From NCBI GenBank assembly GCA_051650265.1, contig JBOFIR010000012.1:1-41000 (forward strand): a stretch of 41,000 bases of DNA, in the 5' to 3' direction. Numbering within the stretch: position 1 is the stretch's first letter; every line of letters starts with the position of its first letter. The position numbers and the translations under genes are program-made. The stretch is from JBOFEH01 sp051650265 (GTDB lineage Bacteria; Bacillota; Clostridia; Lachnospirales; Cellulosilyticaceae). Shown here piece after piece: positions 15,566 to 23,648 of this stretch. The notes below the pieces were generated by a model that searched no databases, had not been told where the DNA came from, and saw only the letters and a program-made list of their open reading frames with translations.

Positions 15566-17359
15566 ATGAAAAGAAAAGTAACAAAACAAAGTGTAATGAA
15601 AGGCGCGATGATTCTCGCCATTGCATCAGTCCTAAGCAAGATCATCGGGATGCTTTATACAATTCCTTTGACACAGACGTTGGGGGATGAAGGAAATGCC
15701 ATCTATGGTGATGCCTTCAATGTATACATTATTTTAATCACCATTTCTGCCGTAGGGGTACCAAGTGCAATTTCCAAATTGGTCTCAGAACGTGTAGCGG
15801 TGGGGGCTTATAAAGATGCGAATCGTGTGTTCAAGATTGCCATGGCGTATACAGGGATTTTGGGTGTCGTACTCAGTCTTGTACTATGGTTTGGCGCGGA
15901 GCAGATTTCGTTACTTATGACGGATTCAACGCTTAGGACGATGCCGCTTAAGGCTTTAGCACCTACTGTTGTAGTGGTGAGTTTGATGGCGGTTATTAGA
16001 GGATACTTCCAAGGGATGAATACCATGACGCCAACCGCAATCTCGCAGGTGATAGAGCAGATCTTCAATGCGGCATTTAGTATTATCCTTGCCAATATGT
16101 TGATCAAAAATGGTATTCAAGCAGCTGCTACAGGAAGTACATTAGGAACTGGAATCGGGGCGGTAGCAGGATTCTTGGTATTATTTTTTGTCTATTACAG
16201 AATGCAACCTGGTATTAAGAGGAAGATACGCAGGAGTGCTGAGTATGAATATCAAAGTAGCAGACAAATTCTCAAAATTATATTGGTTACAGTTATCCCA
16301 ATTGTAGTAAGTACATGTATCTTTTCGATCATGACAACTATCGATACAACAATGTTGTATTACTGGTTGCCAGATAGTTTGAATAAACTGCAACAAAAAG
16401 ATATGTTAGATATATTGACTGTCACAAATCTTGATCCGTACTATACGAGTGAGATGGGATATACAATGATACAGGGGTCTCTAGATACTGTAAAAATGCA
16501 TATGTGGCAGCCAGATGTTGTTGCAATTCTTAAAAATCAAGATCCTATACATTTAGCAGGATTGACAGAGATTCACCTATTAAAAACAGAATCATTAACA
16601 AATGCAATTGTTGGACAATTTACTGGAAAGTATTTAAAACTCATTAATGTACCTGTGGCATTGATTCTTACTATGTCTATGGCAGCAACACCAGCTATTG
16701 CAGCAGCTATGGCGCGTGGTGAAGTCAAAGATGCAAGACGTAAAATCAAGATGATCCTCCGCGTAGGAATGCTTATTGGTGCACCAGCAGCAGTAGGACT
16801 AACTGTTTTTGGTATACCTATTGTAAAGCTTCTGTACCGCGATGTTTCAGATGGTGGAGAGCTTCTTGTATTAGGTTCGGCAGTTATTATCTTTATTACT
16901 ATTGCCCAGTTGACAACAGGTGCGCTTCAAGGAATGGGCAAACAGCATATTCCAACCATCAATGCGGCTATTGCATGTGGCATCAAAGTTATTTTAAATA
17001 TTTTCTTACTCAAGATACCGAGTCTGCATATCTATGGGGTTGTGATCAGTACCACAATCTGTTATATCATTTTTGCTTGGCTCAATATCAGGTATCTCAA
17101 ACAAACTATTCATATAAAATTCAACTGGCGCATTCTGCTTGTGAAACCTGTAATCTGTAGTGCAGTCATGGGTGGTGTGAGTTATGCAGGATACAAGTTG
17201 CTCAGTATGTTATTTGGTAGTCAGAATTTGGCACTTCTTTTAATTATCCCAATTGCGGTAGGTGTCTATGGTTTGGTAGGCCTTGCAACAGGGACAATTA
17301 CAAAGAGTGCAATTGCTTATTTCCCAGGAGGTAAGCGCCTACTCAATAAATTACAATAG
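15566..17359 (+). CDS. SpoVB/MurJ-class lipid flippase (MOP superfamily)
   Basis: A 597-residue polytopic protein of the polysaccharide/peptidoglycan-lipid flippase group. It starts with KGAMILAIASVLSKIIGMLY, the classic first helix of SpoVB/YtgP proteins, followed by GDEGNAIYGDAFNVY and later the ATPAIAAAMARGEVKDAR loop. Fourteen or so membrane helices are expected. It is about 60-80 residues longer than usual. The excess is a polar stretch at roughly residues 266-345 (after TIDTTMLYYW, before IVGQFTGKYLK), probably an extra extracytoplasmic loop domain. Known relatives flip lipid II or act in cortex synthesis; which one this serves is not decided by sequence. The ribosome site is weak (GAGGGA). 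Confidence 0.88.
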   Translation: MKRKVTKQSVMKGAMILAIASVLSKIIGMLYTIPLTQTLGDEGNAIYGDAFNVYIILITISAVGVPSAISKLVSERVAVGAYKDANRVFKIAMAYTGILGVVLSLVLWFGAEQISLLMTDSTLRTMPLKALAPTVVVVSLMAVIRGYFQGMNTMTPTAISQVIEQIFNAAFSIILANMLIKNGIQAAATGSTLGTGIGAVAGFLVLFFVYYRMQPGIKRKIRRSAEYEYQSSRQILKIILVTVIPIVVSTCIFSIMTTIDTTMLYYWLPDSLNKLQQKDMLDILTVTNLDPYYTSEMGYTMIQGSLDTVKMHMWQPDVVAILKNQDPIHLAGLTEIHLLKTESLTNAIVGQFTGKYLKLINVPVALILTMSMAATPAIAAAMARGEVKDARRKIKMILRVGMLIGAPAAVGLTVFGIPIVKLLYRDVSDGGELLVLGSAVIIFITIAQLTTGALQGMGKQHIPTINAAIACGIKVILNIFLLKIPSLHIYGVVISTTICYIIFAWLNIRYLKQTIHIKFNWRILLVKPVICSAVMGGVSYAGYKLLSMLFGSQNLALLLIIPIAVGVYGLVGLATGTITKSAIAYFPGGKRLLNKLQ

Positions 17360-17391
17360 ACATTAGATTTAAATGACAAAATTCCTTTCTA

Positions 17392-17450
17392 CTTGTATAA
17401 AAAAATAGTGAAATAGAGATAATTCATACAAAAGCTATTTTTTATACAAG
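17392..17450. repeat. Near-perfect inverted repeat in front of the BofC-like gene
   Basis: The left arm at 17392-17408 (CTTGTATAAAAAAATAG) and right arm at 17435-17450 are complementary except for one extra A. The right arm ends directly at the ribosome site GGGAGG, so the folded form would place the site at the foot of a stem. The left arm contains a -10-like TATAAA. Confidence 0.6.
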
Positions 17451-17461
17451 GGAGGAAGAGT

Positions 17462-18094
17462 ATGTTTAACAAAAAACAGTTCCTGACCGTATTACTTTCA
17501 GCAGTGATTGTGTTTGCCATAGTCTTTACGATTGTTTATACAGTTTTCTATAAAAATGGGATTGAGCATCCAATTGTACAGCCAGAGGCTACAGTTCCTG
17601 TAGTGGCTCAGGAACAACCAGAAGTTGAAAGTGACGTGCAACCTGTAGAGGCGACTGCATCAGAAATGGTGCGTGTAGGACCACAGACACATGTTTTCTT
17701 GAAACTTGTAGATCCTAATGGTGAGAGGCTTTCAGAACAAAAGCTGATCCCAGATAGTTTGCTAGGGTTTACACAAGAACAAGTAGAAGCATGCTTTGCA
17801 GATTATAAAATTACAGTGTTCAATCAAGATGAAGTGGTACTAGAGAAGGTGATGGTAGCACCTCAGATGGCAAGCCACTACCGATTGGCACTCCAAGGCG
17901 AGATGATCGGGATCAAGACGATTACAGGAGAGACACAGGTCTTTCATTCACTTGGGCTATCTATCAAAGATTTCTCACAGACAACGCATGTACTGTTGCT
18001 AGACGAAGCGATTGAAATAAGTAGTACTCAGAAGGCGGCACTAGAGCGCAACCCTTATGAGATTGAACAGATTTTACAAGATTATAGCGAATAA
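17462..18094 (+). CDS. Membrane-anchored protein with BofC-like C-terminal domain
   Basis: A 210-residue protein with a single N-terminal membrane anchor (residues 7-30), a Pro/Val/Glu/Gln-rich linker (35-70), and an extracytoplasmic domain. The domain ends with a beta-strand repeat (HYRLALQGEMIGIKT, then THVLLLDEAIEISSTQ) and a helical tail, ALERNPYEIEQILQDYSE. This tail pattern is seen in clostridial proteins carrying a BofC C-terminal-like domain; BofC itself controls pro-sigmaK processing in sporulating Bacillus. The functional link is inference. Start ATG 17462 follows GGGAGGAAG. It is ended by a hairpin terminator, and an inverted repeat covers its leader. Confidence 0.7.
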   Translation: MFNKKQFLTVLLSAVIVFAIVFTIVYTVFYKNGIEHPIVQPEATVPVVAQEQPEVESDVQPVEATASEMVRVGPQTHVFLKLVDPNGERLSEQKLIPDSLLGFTQEQVEACFADYKITVFNQDEVVLEKVMVAPQMASHYRLALQGEMIGIKTITGETQVFHSLGLSIKDFSQTTHVLLLDEAIEISSTQKAALERNPYEIEQILQDYSE

Positions 18095-18116
18095 GCTGGC
18101 CGAAGGTCAGCTTTTT
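18093..18116 (+). terminator. Terminator after the BofC-like gene
   Basis: AAGCTGGCC (18093-18101), loop GAA, GGTCAGCTT (18105-18113), then Ts to 18116: a 9-bp stem with one G-U pair and a short T-tract. Confidence 0.75.
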
Positions 18117-18138
18117 GCGTGAAAGAGGATGGGAAGAT

Positions 18139-19362
18139 ATGAAGCGAATCATCGTAGTTGGAGGCGGAGCCTCTGGATTGATAGCAGCTATTGTAGCAGC
18201 AAGAGCAGGACAAGATGTCTGCATCATCGAAAGACAAAACCGTATTGGAAAAAAGATTCTTGTAACAGGAAATGGAAGATGTAATCTCACGAGTATTGAT
18301 ATGAGGCCAGAGCGTTTTCATACGAGTACTGCGCCAGATTGCTATGGGCCAATCGCGCGTGTAGATGAAACATGTGTGATGCACTTTTTCGAAGAATTAG
18401 GAATGATGCCTCTTGTGGAAAATAACAAGGTGTATCCGTTGTCAGAACAGGCAGCAAGTATTGTAGATCTTCTTCGTATGGAAGTGGAGAAGCTAGGGAT
18501 CGAAGTAGTTCTTGAAGAAAAAGTGACACGACTCAAACCTGAAGGCGAGAAGTGGTGGGTATGTGCGGAGAGTGGCCGAAAGTGGCAAGCAGACCGTGTG
18601 ATTATAGCTACTGGAGGTATGGCGGCGCCTCAGCTTGGCTGTGACCAGACAGGGTACAAGCTTCTTGAGAAGCTGGGGCATCATAGTACAGCAGTATGGC
18701 CAACTCTTGTACATGTGGTTTCACCATCACCTTACTGCAAGATGATGCAAGGCACACGTATGGATTGTGTGATTCGTATCTTTGAAGAAGAGACACTGAG
18801 GCGTGAGGAAGAGGGAGAGGTACTCTTTACAGAAGATGGTCTGTCAGGACCACCAATCTTCCAGATCAGTAGGATTGCATCAGAGTGTGCAGATGCTGGT
18901 GTGACTTGCAAGGTGACATTGGACTTCTTCCCTAAGATCAGTGAGGCGGATATGGTAGGACTATGTTATGATCGTATCGGTAAGAATCCAACCCGTACGA
19001 TTGAAGAACTTTTTGTAGGATGGATTCATAAGCGCGCGATCATCCCGATCATCAAGATGGCGGATGTAGGCTCACCAGTAACACCATGTGAAAACCTAGA
19101 TTATGAAATGATTGAGCGTCTTGTAAGAGCCATCAAGTGCTTTGAAATCCCTGTAAGTGGTACGAGAGGCTTCAAGTTTGCTCAGGCTACAGCAGGTGGG
19201 ATCAGGCTAGACGAGATCGATCTAGAGACTATGGCATCAAAGAGAGCGAAAGGTGTCTATATTACAGGTGAGGTGCTAGACGTAGATGGCGACTGTGGTG
19301 GGTATAACTTACAGTGGGCATGGTCTACAGGGTATATTGCAGGAGAAGAGGCAGCAAAGTAG
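18139..19362 (+). CDS. HI0933/BaiN-family FAD-dependent oxidoreductase
   Basis: A 407-residue flavoprotein. The FAD dinucleotide-binding motif VVGGGASGLIAAIVAARAG is at the N-terminus, then KILVTGNGRCNLTS and, near the end, VLDVDGDCGGYNLQWAWSTG. These three segments define the HI0933-like family, which includes clostridial BaiN and proteins annotated as aminoacetone oxidase; the real substrate of most members is unknown. Start ATG 18139 is chosen because the conserved first strand MKRIIVVGGG begins there; a TTG at 18115 lies inside the preceding terminator's T-tract. It is followed after 15 bases by another FAD enzyme gene, likely one operon. Confidence 0.88.
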   Translation: MKRIIVVGGGASGLIAAIVAARAGQDVCIIERQNRIGKKILVTGNGRCNLTSIDMRPERFHTSTAPDCYGPIARVDETCVMHFFEELGMMPLVENNKVYPLSEQAASIVDLLRMEVEKLGIEVVLEEKVTRLKPEGEKWWVCAESGRKWQADRVIIATGGMAAPQLGCDQTGYKLLEKLGHHSTAVWPTLVHVVSPSPYCKMMQGTRMDCVIRIFEEETLRREEEGEVLFTEDGLSGPPIFQISRIASECADAGVTCKVTLDFFPKISEADMVGLCYDRIGKNPTRTIEELFVGWIHKRAIIPIIKMADVGSPVTPCENLDYEMIERLVRAIKCFEIPVSGTRGFKFAQATAGGIRLDEIDLETMASKRAKGVYITGEVLDVDGDCGGYNLQWAWSTGYIAGEEAAK

Positions 19363-19377
19363 AAAAGGAGAAATAGC

Positions 19378-20970
19378 GTGATTAGAGTTCAAGATATCAA
19401 ATTAACATTACAAGAGGATGAGCAAGCGCTACTTGGTAAGATTGCCAAGAAGCTACGTATTAAACCTTCAGATATTGATAGTTATACAATCTTCAAGCAA
19501 GCAGTAGATGCAAGAAAGAAAGATAACATTGTACTTGTTTATACATTAGATGTGGTCACATCGAAAGAGCAAGAGTTACTTAAGAAAAACCCAGCTATGG
19601 CATCACCAAGTATGGACTATGTGTATCCAGTTCCGGGGACGGAGTGCCTAGAGCATCGCCCAGTTGTGGTTGGTACCGGGCCTTGCGGTTTGTTTGCAGC
19701 ATTGATCCTGGCACAGCAAGGTTATGAACCGATTGTATTAGAGCGCGGGAAAAGTGTAGAGGCACGTGTAGAGGACGTAGAGCGTTTTTGGAACGAAGGC
19801 AAGTTTGATCCAAAATCTAATGTACAGTTTGGTGAAGGTGGTGCAGGTACATTTTCAGATGGGAAACTTACCACACAAATCAAAAATAAGCGTTGTCACA
19901 AAGTATTACAAGAACTGGTTGCAGCAGGTGCACCAGAACCCATTCTCTACAAGAATAAGCCACATGTTGGGACAGATATACTAAGAGATGTCGTTAAGAA
20001 TATGCGTGTAGAAATTGAAAGATTGGGCGGGGAGATTCGCTTTGAGAGCCAGCTTACAGATCTTCGTATCACAGAAGGTCAAGTGAGTGCAGTGCAGATA
20101 AACCACTCCGAGTGGCTAGAATCTCAGGTGTGTGTGCTAGCAATCGGACATAGTGCCCGTGATACTTTTGAGATGCTTCATGAAAGAGGCATCCCAATGG
20201 AACAGAAGCCATTTTCTATGGGGATGCGTGTGGAGCACCTTCAAGAGTGGATTGACAAGAGTCAATATGGCGTCTCTGCAGGCAATCCAAAACTAGGTGC
20301 TGCAGAGTACAAATTGGTACATCATGCAGAGAATGGCCGTGCGGTCTATAGCTTCTGTATGTGCCCAGGTGGTTATGTGATTGCTTCGGCATCAGAAGAA
20401 GGGATGATCGTAACCAATGGTATGAGTGAACATGGGCGTGATGGGGCAAATGCCAATAGTGCGGTGCTTGTCAATATTGGACCACAAGACTTTGGTAGTG
20501 AACATCCACTTGCAGGTATGATGCTCCAGCGTGAGTTTGAGAAATTAGCCTTCAACTTAGGTGGTGGCACATACAAGGCGCCGGTACAAACTGTAGGCGA
20601 CTTCCTAGAGGGTAAAACAACAACAGCTCTGGGCTGTGTCAAGCCAACGTACACGCCGGGCGTGGTATTTGCCAACCTACGAGAGGCGCTCCCAACATTC
20701 ATGGGAGATGCTGTAGCAGAAGCTATGGTAGCATTTGGTAGAAAGATCAAAGCCTTTGATCATAAGGAAGCACTATTTACTGGATTTGAGACAAGAAGCT
20801 CATCACCAGTACGTACACCAAGAGATGGTGGCTACGAAAGTACTATAAGGGGATTATACCCTGCAGGTGAAGGTGCAGGCTATGCAGGTGGCATCACTTC
20901 GGCGGCTGTAGATGGTATTGAAGTTGCAGAAGCAATCATTACACGTTATGGATTACCTGAACGATTTTAG
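19378..20970 (+). CDS. COG2509-type FAD-dependent dehydrogenase
   Basis: A 530-residue uncharacterised FAD-dependent protein. An N-terminal alpha/beta domain (1-95, with KLRIKPSDIDSYTIFKQAVD) precedes the FAD site VVVGTGPCGLFAALILAQQG. Then come VQFGEGGAGTFSDGKLTTQI and, at the C-terminus, YPAGEGAGYAGGITSAAVDG. This architecture is highly conserved in Firmicutes and Bacteroidetes as a putative NAD(FAD)-utilising dehydrogenase; no reaction is established that I can name. It starts with GTG 19378 after AAAGGAGA (19364-19371). It is probably co-transcribed with the HI0933-like gene upstream. The length is usual. Confidence 0.9.
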   Translation: MIRVQDIKLTLQEDEQALLGKIAKKLRIKPSDIDSYTIFKQAVDARKKDNIVLVYTLDVVTSKEQELLKKNPAMASPSMDYVYPVPGTECLEHRPVVVGTGPCGLFAALILAQQGYEPIVLERGKSVEARVEDVERFWNEGKFDPKSNVQFGEGGAGTFSDGKLTTQIKNKRCHKVLQELVAAGAPEPILYKNKPHVGTDILRDVVKNMRVEIERLGGEIRFESQLTDLRITEGQVSAVQINHSEWLESQVCVLAIGHSARDTFEMLHERGIPMEQKPFSMGMRVEHLQEWIDKSQYGVSAGNPKLGAAEYKLVHHAENGRAVYSFCMCPGGYVIASASEEGMIVTNGMSEHGRDGANANSAVLVNIGPQDFGSEHPLAGMMLQREFEKLAFNLGGGTYKAPVQTVGDFLEGKTTTALGCVKPTYTPGVVFANLREALPTFMGDAVAEAMVAFGRKIKAFDHKEALFTGFETRSSSPVRTPRDGGYESTIRGLYPAGEGAGYAGGITSAAVDGIEVAEAIITRYGLPERF

Positions 20971-20988
20971 GTATAAAATAAAATTCGT

Positions 20989-21017
20989 TTGAGTTTTTAC
21001 TTGAACTTTGATATAAT
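20989..21017 (+). promoter_or_regulatory. Promoter of hpt
   Basis: TTGAGT (20989-20994), 17 bases, TATAAT (21012-21017), 36 bases before the start codon. Confidence 0.7.
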
Positions 21018-21053
21018 GTACTGAGAAAAGACAAAATATTGAGGTGCAGTGGA

Positions 21054-21593
21054 ATGAATCAAGACATACAACAAGTGCTATTTAATGAGGAGCAGCTTGC
21101 AAAACGTATTGAAGAACTAGGGGCAGAGATTACAGCTGATTATAAAGGCGAGAATTTATTAGTATTGGGGATCTTAAAAGGTTCAAATATTTTTATGGCA
21201 GACCTTGTGAGAAAAATTACAATGCCAATGAAGCTTGATTTTATGATGGTATCAAGCTACGGAAACTCAAGTGAGTCTACAGGAGTCGTTAAGATCATCA
21301 AAGATGTAGAGTATGCGATTGAAGATCAGCATGTACTTATTGTAGAAGATATTATCGATAGCGGATTAACATTAAAATACCTTAAACAACTTCTCGAAAC
21401 ACGTAAGCCAAAGAGTGTGAAGATCTGTACACTTTTAGATAAACCAAGCAGACGTAAAGAGCCTGTAGAAGTGAACTACATCGGTTATGAAGTACCTGAT
21501 GAGTTTATTGTAGGATATGGTATCGACTATGCAGAGCATTACCGCAACTTGCCATATATCGGAATTCTTAAAAGAGAAGTTTATGAAAAATAA
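21054..21593 (+). CDS. hpt: Hypoxanthine phosphoribosyltransferase
   Basis: A 179-residue type I phosphoribosyltransferase that salvages hypoxanthine (and usually guanine) with PRPP. The PRPP-binding motif LIVEDIIDSGLTL is in the middle. The early loop LGILKGSNIFMADLVRKI and the C-terminal VPDEFIVGYGIDYAEHYRNL are characteristic of bacterial Hpt. Start ATG 21054 follows GAGGTG (21041-21046); the alternative TTG upstream overlaps that site. It is monocistronic with its own promoter and terminator. In many Bacillus-like genomes hpt sits between tilS and ftsH, but here it does not. Confidence 0.95.
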   Translation: MNQDIQQVLFNEEQLAKRIEELGAEITADYKGENLLVLGILKGSNIFMADLVRKITMPMKLDFMMVSSYGNSSESTGVVKIIKDVEYAIEDQHVLIVEDIIDSGLTLKYLKQLLETRKPKSVKICTLLDKPSRRKEPVEVNYIGYEVPDEFIVGYGIDYAEHYRNLPYIGILKREVYEK

Positions 21594-21600
21594 ATCCCAG

Positions 21601-21630
21601 AGAGTAGGTCAGTAGACCTGCTCTTTTTTT
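21601..21630 (+). terminator. Terminator after hpt
   Basis: AGAGTAGGTC (21601-21610), loop AGTA, GACCTGCTCT (21615-21624) and seven Ts. Confidence 0.9.
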
Positions 21631-21650
21631 GCAACAAAATCTTAAAAAAA

Positions 21651-21673
21651 TGAACCCATTAGAGATTGTACGG
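21651..21673 (+). promoter_or_regulatory. Possible ECF-type autoregulatory promoter
   Basis: TGAACC at 21651-21656 and CGG at 21671-21673, resembling the AAC ... CG arrangement of ECF promoters, with 15 bases between AAC and CG, one short of the usual 16. It lies 54 bases before the sigma gene start. Confidence 0.35.
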
Positions 21674-21726
21674 CTCTTTATAAATAGATGCATCTAAAAA
21701 ACATGAAAGAAAATGGAGGAAGAAGG

Positions 21727-22302
21727 GTGGAAGAGATCGAAATCATTCAAAAGGTACAGCAAGGGGATATGGGTGCCTTCGAGCAGCTTTTTGAGCGTTA
21801 TAAGACTCAAGCGATTCGAACAGTATACTTGATGACTGGGGACCCCTATATAACAGAGGATATTGTGCAAGAAGCGTTTGCCACCTGCTATTTATCCATC
21901 AAGCGTTTAAAACAGCCTGACTACTTTAGACCGTGGTTTTTCAAAATGCTTACGCGTCTCACATGGCGTATGATGAAAAAACATAAAAATCTAATGCCTA
22001 CAGAAGAGATCGGGGAGCTAATTGAAACGGAGGGGCTAAAGGAAGGTAGACAGGATCAATGTATTGAGGCGTTCTGTGAGAAAGAATTAATCTATAGTCA
22101 GGTGCTTCGCCTTGATTACAAATTACAAGCTACAGTCATCCATTATTATTACAATGAACTCACTATCAAGGAGATCGCTAGTGTGATGGGATGCTTTGAA
22201 GGGACGGTTAAATCAAGGCTGCATACAGCCAGGGGTCAGTTGAAGGTCTACTTAGAAGAGCAAAAGTTGAAAGGGCGATTAGAGGAGGTCTATGGGATAT
22301 GA
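21727..22302 (+). CDS. ECF-type RNA polymerase sigma factor
   Basis: A 191-residue sigma-70 family factor of the extracytoplasmic function class. Region 2 (about 10-80) includes FEQLFERYKTQAIRTVYLMT and DIVQEAFATCYLSIKRLKQP. Region 4 (about 130-180) has the helix-turn-helix ELTIKEIASVMGCFEGTVKS followed by RLHTARGQLK. The start is set at GTG 21727, 7 bases after GGAGG (21715-21719); upstream in-frame ATGs at 21688 and 21703 have no ribosome site. The stop overlaps the next start by four bases (ATGA), so it is translationally coupled to a membrane protein that is the likely anti-sigma. Confidence 0.9.
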   Translation: MEEIEIIQKVQQGDMGAFEQLFERYKTQAIRTVYLMTGDPYITEDIVQEAFATCYLSIKRLKQPDYFRPWFFKMLTRLTWRMMKKHKNLMPTEEIGELIETEGLKEGRQDQCIEAFCEKELIYSQVLRLDYKLQATVIHYYYNELTIKEIASVMGCFEGTVKSRLHTARGQLKVYLEEQKLKGRLEEVYGI

Positions 22303-23057
22303 GAGATCATGAAAAAGCGATGGCAGCCGTAGTAGATACGGTGACTTTTGGAAGTGTGAGAGAAAGAATCTATGAAAAGGAGCAAAGTAAAATGAAACAA
22401 AATAAATTTTCGTTTTTGAACAAGAAAAAAGTGGTTATTGTAGGGGGATGTTGTATGGCGTTATTGTCCATGACTGTGGTTGCGAGTTCATTGGCAAAAA
22501 GCTGGGTAGGTGCATCTGATAAGCGCTATACACAGGTGCCTACTGCAACGCAGCTCAAAGAGGATATTGGGTTTGCACCAAAGTATGTAGGGGCACTTCC
22601 TGGTGGGTATACCTTCCAGATGGGAGGAAAGAAGACCGGGGAAGTGTTGGATGACAAAGGCCAAGTAATCGGTGAGAGTACTGGGATAGTTATGAGTTAT
22701 AAGAAGCCACAGACCAAACAGATAGTGGATTTGAATGCAGAAAAATTACCTGAGTTCATAGATGGGCAAGAGGGTACGACGCGATTAGAGTCCACATATA
22801 AAGGATGTGAGTTCTATCTCTATGAGCAAACTTATAAGTTTGTGCCAGAAGGCTATGAGCTGACGGCACAAGATCGTCTGGCACTAGAAGCAGGAAAGCT
22901 TGAGGTGAGCTATGGTAGTCATGAAGTGAGCCTTGAACAGGTGCAATCTATTAGTTGGGAAGAGAGCGGCATCCACTATTCACTTATGGGGAATGATCTA
23001 GGGTTAACGGTTGATGAATGGGTTGAAATGGCAAAAGCGGTGATTGACGTCAAATAA
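22299..23057 (+). CDS. Putative membrane anti-sigma partner of the ECF factor
   Basis: A 252-residue protein with a basic N-terminal cytoplasmic segment (1-43), one membrane helix (about 44-66: VVIVGGCCMALLSMTVVASS), and an extracytoplasmic domain rich in beta strands. The domain contains APKYVGALPGGYTFQMGG and a C-terminal WEESGIHYSLMGNDLGLTVDEWVEMA. The pattern ('LP-G-Y' then a late helix) resembles DUF4367-type domains of ECF-linked membrane proteins. It is coupled to the sigma gene by ATGA overlap, which supports a regulator-sensor role. No zinc-binding anti-sigma motif (HxxxCxxC) is seen, so sequestration would differ from the ZAS type. It is followed by a clear terminator. Confidence 0.72.
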   Translation: MRDHEKAMAAVVDTVTFGSVRERIYEKEQSKMKQNKFSFLNKKKVVIVGGCCMALLSMTVVASSLAKSWVGASDKRYTQVPTATQLKEDIGFAPKYVGALPGGYTFQMGGKKTGEVLDDKGQVIGESTGIVMSYKKPQTKQIVDLNAEKLPEFIDGQEGTTRLESTYKGCEFYLYEQTYKFVPEGYELTAQDRLALEAGKLEVSYGSHEVSLEQVQSISWEESGIHYSLMGNDLGLTVDEWVEMAKAVIDVK

Positions 23058-23063
23058 ATATTT

Positions 23064-23099
23064 AAAAGCTATGATTTTATACACAATCATAGCTTTTTT
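23064..23099 (+). terminator. Terminator of the ECF operon
   Basis: A 13-bp perfect stem, AAAAGCTATGATT (23064-23076) with its complement at 23085-23097, and Ts. Confidence 0.9.
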
Positions 23100-23213
23100 G
23101 TGTGCAGAAAAGCAAAAGTAAATAGGAAATGTTTGCACGCATAACACAGTCAGGATTGATGGATACTATTTAAGTAGGATGAAGTTGAATGACGAGCCAT
23201 GGAGGTGTTTAAA

Positions 23214-23474
23214 ATGAGCAAAATTGTTGACGAAATTAAAAAAGATCTACAAGGAATGGAAGCGCGTCACGAGCAACACAAAGAAGAAAGACATGAAAAA
23301 CATGAAGAACATAAGTTGGAAAAAGAATTGAAGCATCAGATGAAGAAAGAAGAGCATGAAAAAGTACGTGAGGGACACCATATTATTCATGAAGAGCATA
23401 AGGCTGAGCGGGAAGAACGCCATGAAGAAAAAGCTTTTGAAAAAGAACTCAAGCATCAAATGAAACACGAGTAA
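23214..23474 (+). CDS. Small His/Glu/Lys-rich repeat protein
   Basis: An 86-residue protein I do not recognise. It is almost entirely charged and polar: 14 histidines, many Glu and Lys, no Cys, no Trp. The only ordinary-looking part is the start, MSKIVDEIKKDLQGME. After that come two related units that each end in EKELKHQMK (near residues 43-51 and 76-84), with EEHK about 5 and 17 residues before those endings and interspersed RHE/KHE steps, consistent with a long single helix or coiled coil. His spacing could allow metal or acid-dependent binding; that is speculation. Start ATG 23214 follows GGAGGTG (23201-23207). It is monocistronic and followed by a terminator. Confidence 0.8.
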   Translation: MSKIVDEIKKDLQGMEARHEQHKEERHEKHEEHKLEKELKHQMKKEEHEKVREGHHIIHEEHKAEREERHEEKAFEKELKHQMKHE

Positions 23475-23485
23475 ATATAAATAGG

Positions 23486-23523
23486 AAGTGGTAGGCGTAG
23501 TGGAATTAAGCCTACCACTTTTT
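23486..23523 (+). terminator. Terminator after the His-rich protein gene
   Basis: AAGTGGTAGGC (23486-23496) and its complement (23510-23520), an 11-bp stem with a 13-base loop, then Ts. Confidence 0.85.
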
Positions 23524-23575
23524 AGTGGACATAAATTATCTTTAAAAAATATTCAATATAGGATAGTAATTATTA

Positions 23576-23604
23576 TTTACAAATAAAAGTCTACGTGTTA
23601 AAAT
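23576..23604 (+). promoter_or_regulatory. Promoter of the NADH oxidase gene
   Basis: TTTACA (23576-23581), 17 bases, TAAAAT (23599-23604). Confidence 0.65.
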
Positions 23605-23648
23605 AATCACATAGAGAAAACACGCGGAAATAAGAGGAGGATCTTATG

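Noticed and set aside
18139..20970. The two adjacent FAD proteins as parts of a bile-acid (bai) or other named pathway
   Set aside because: Both families are widespread single genes in Firmicutes, and no other pathway gene is nearby.
23247..23468. Phe/Met-rich reading frame on the minus strand
   Set aside because: It is the antisense image of the Glu/Lys/His codons of the His-rich gene and has no ribosome site.
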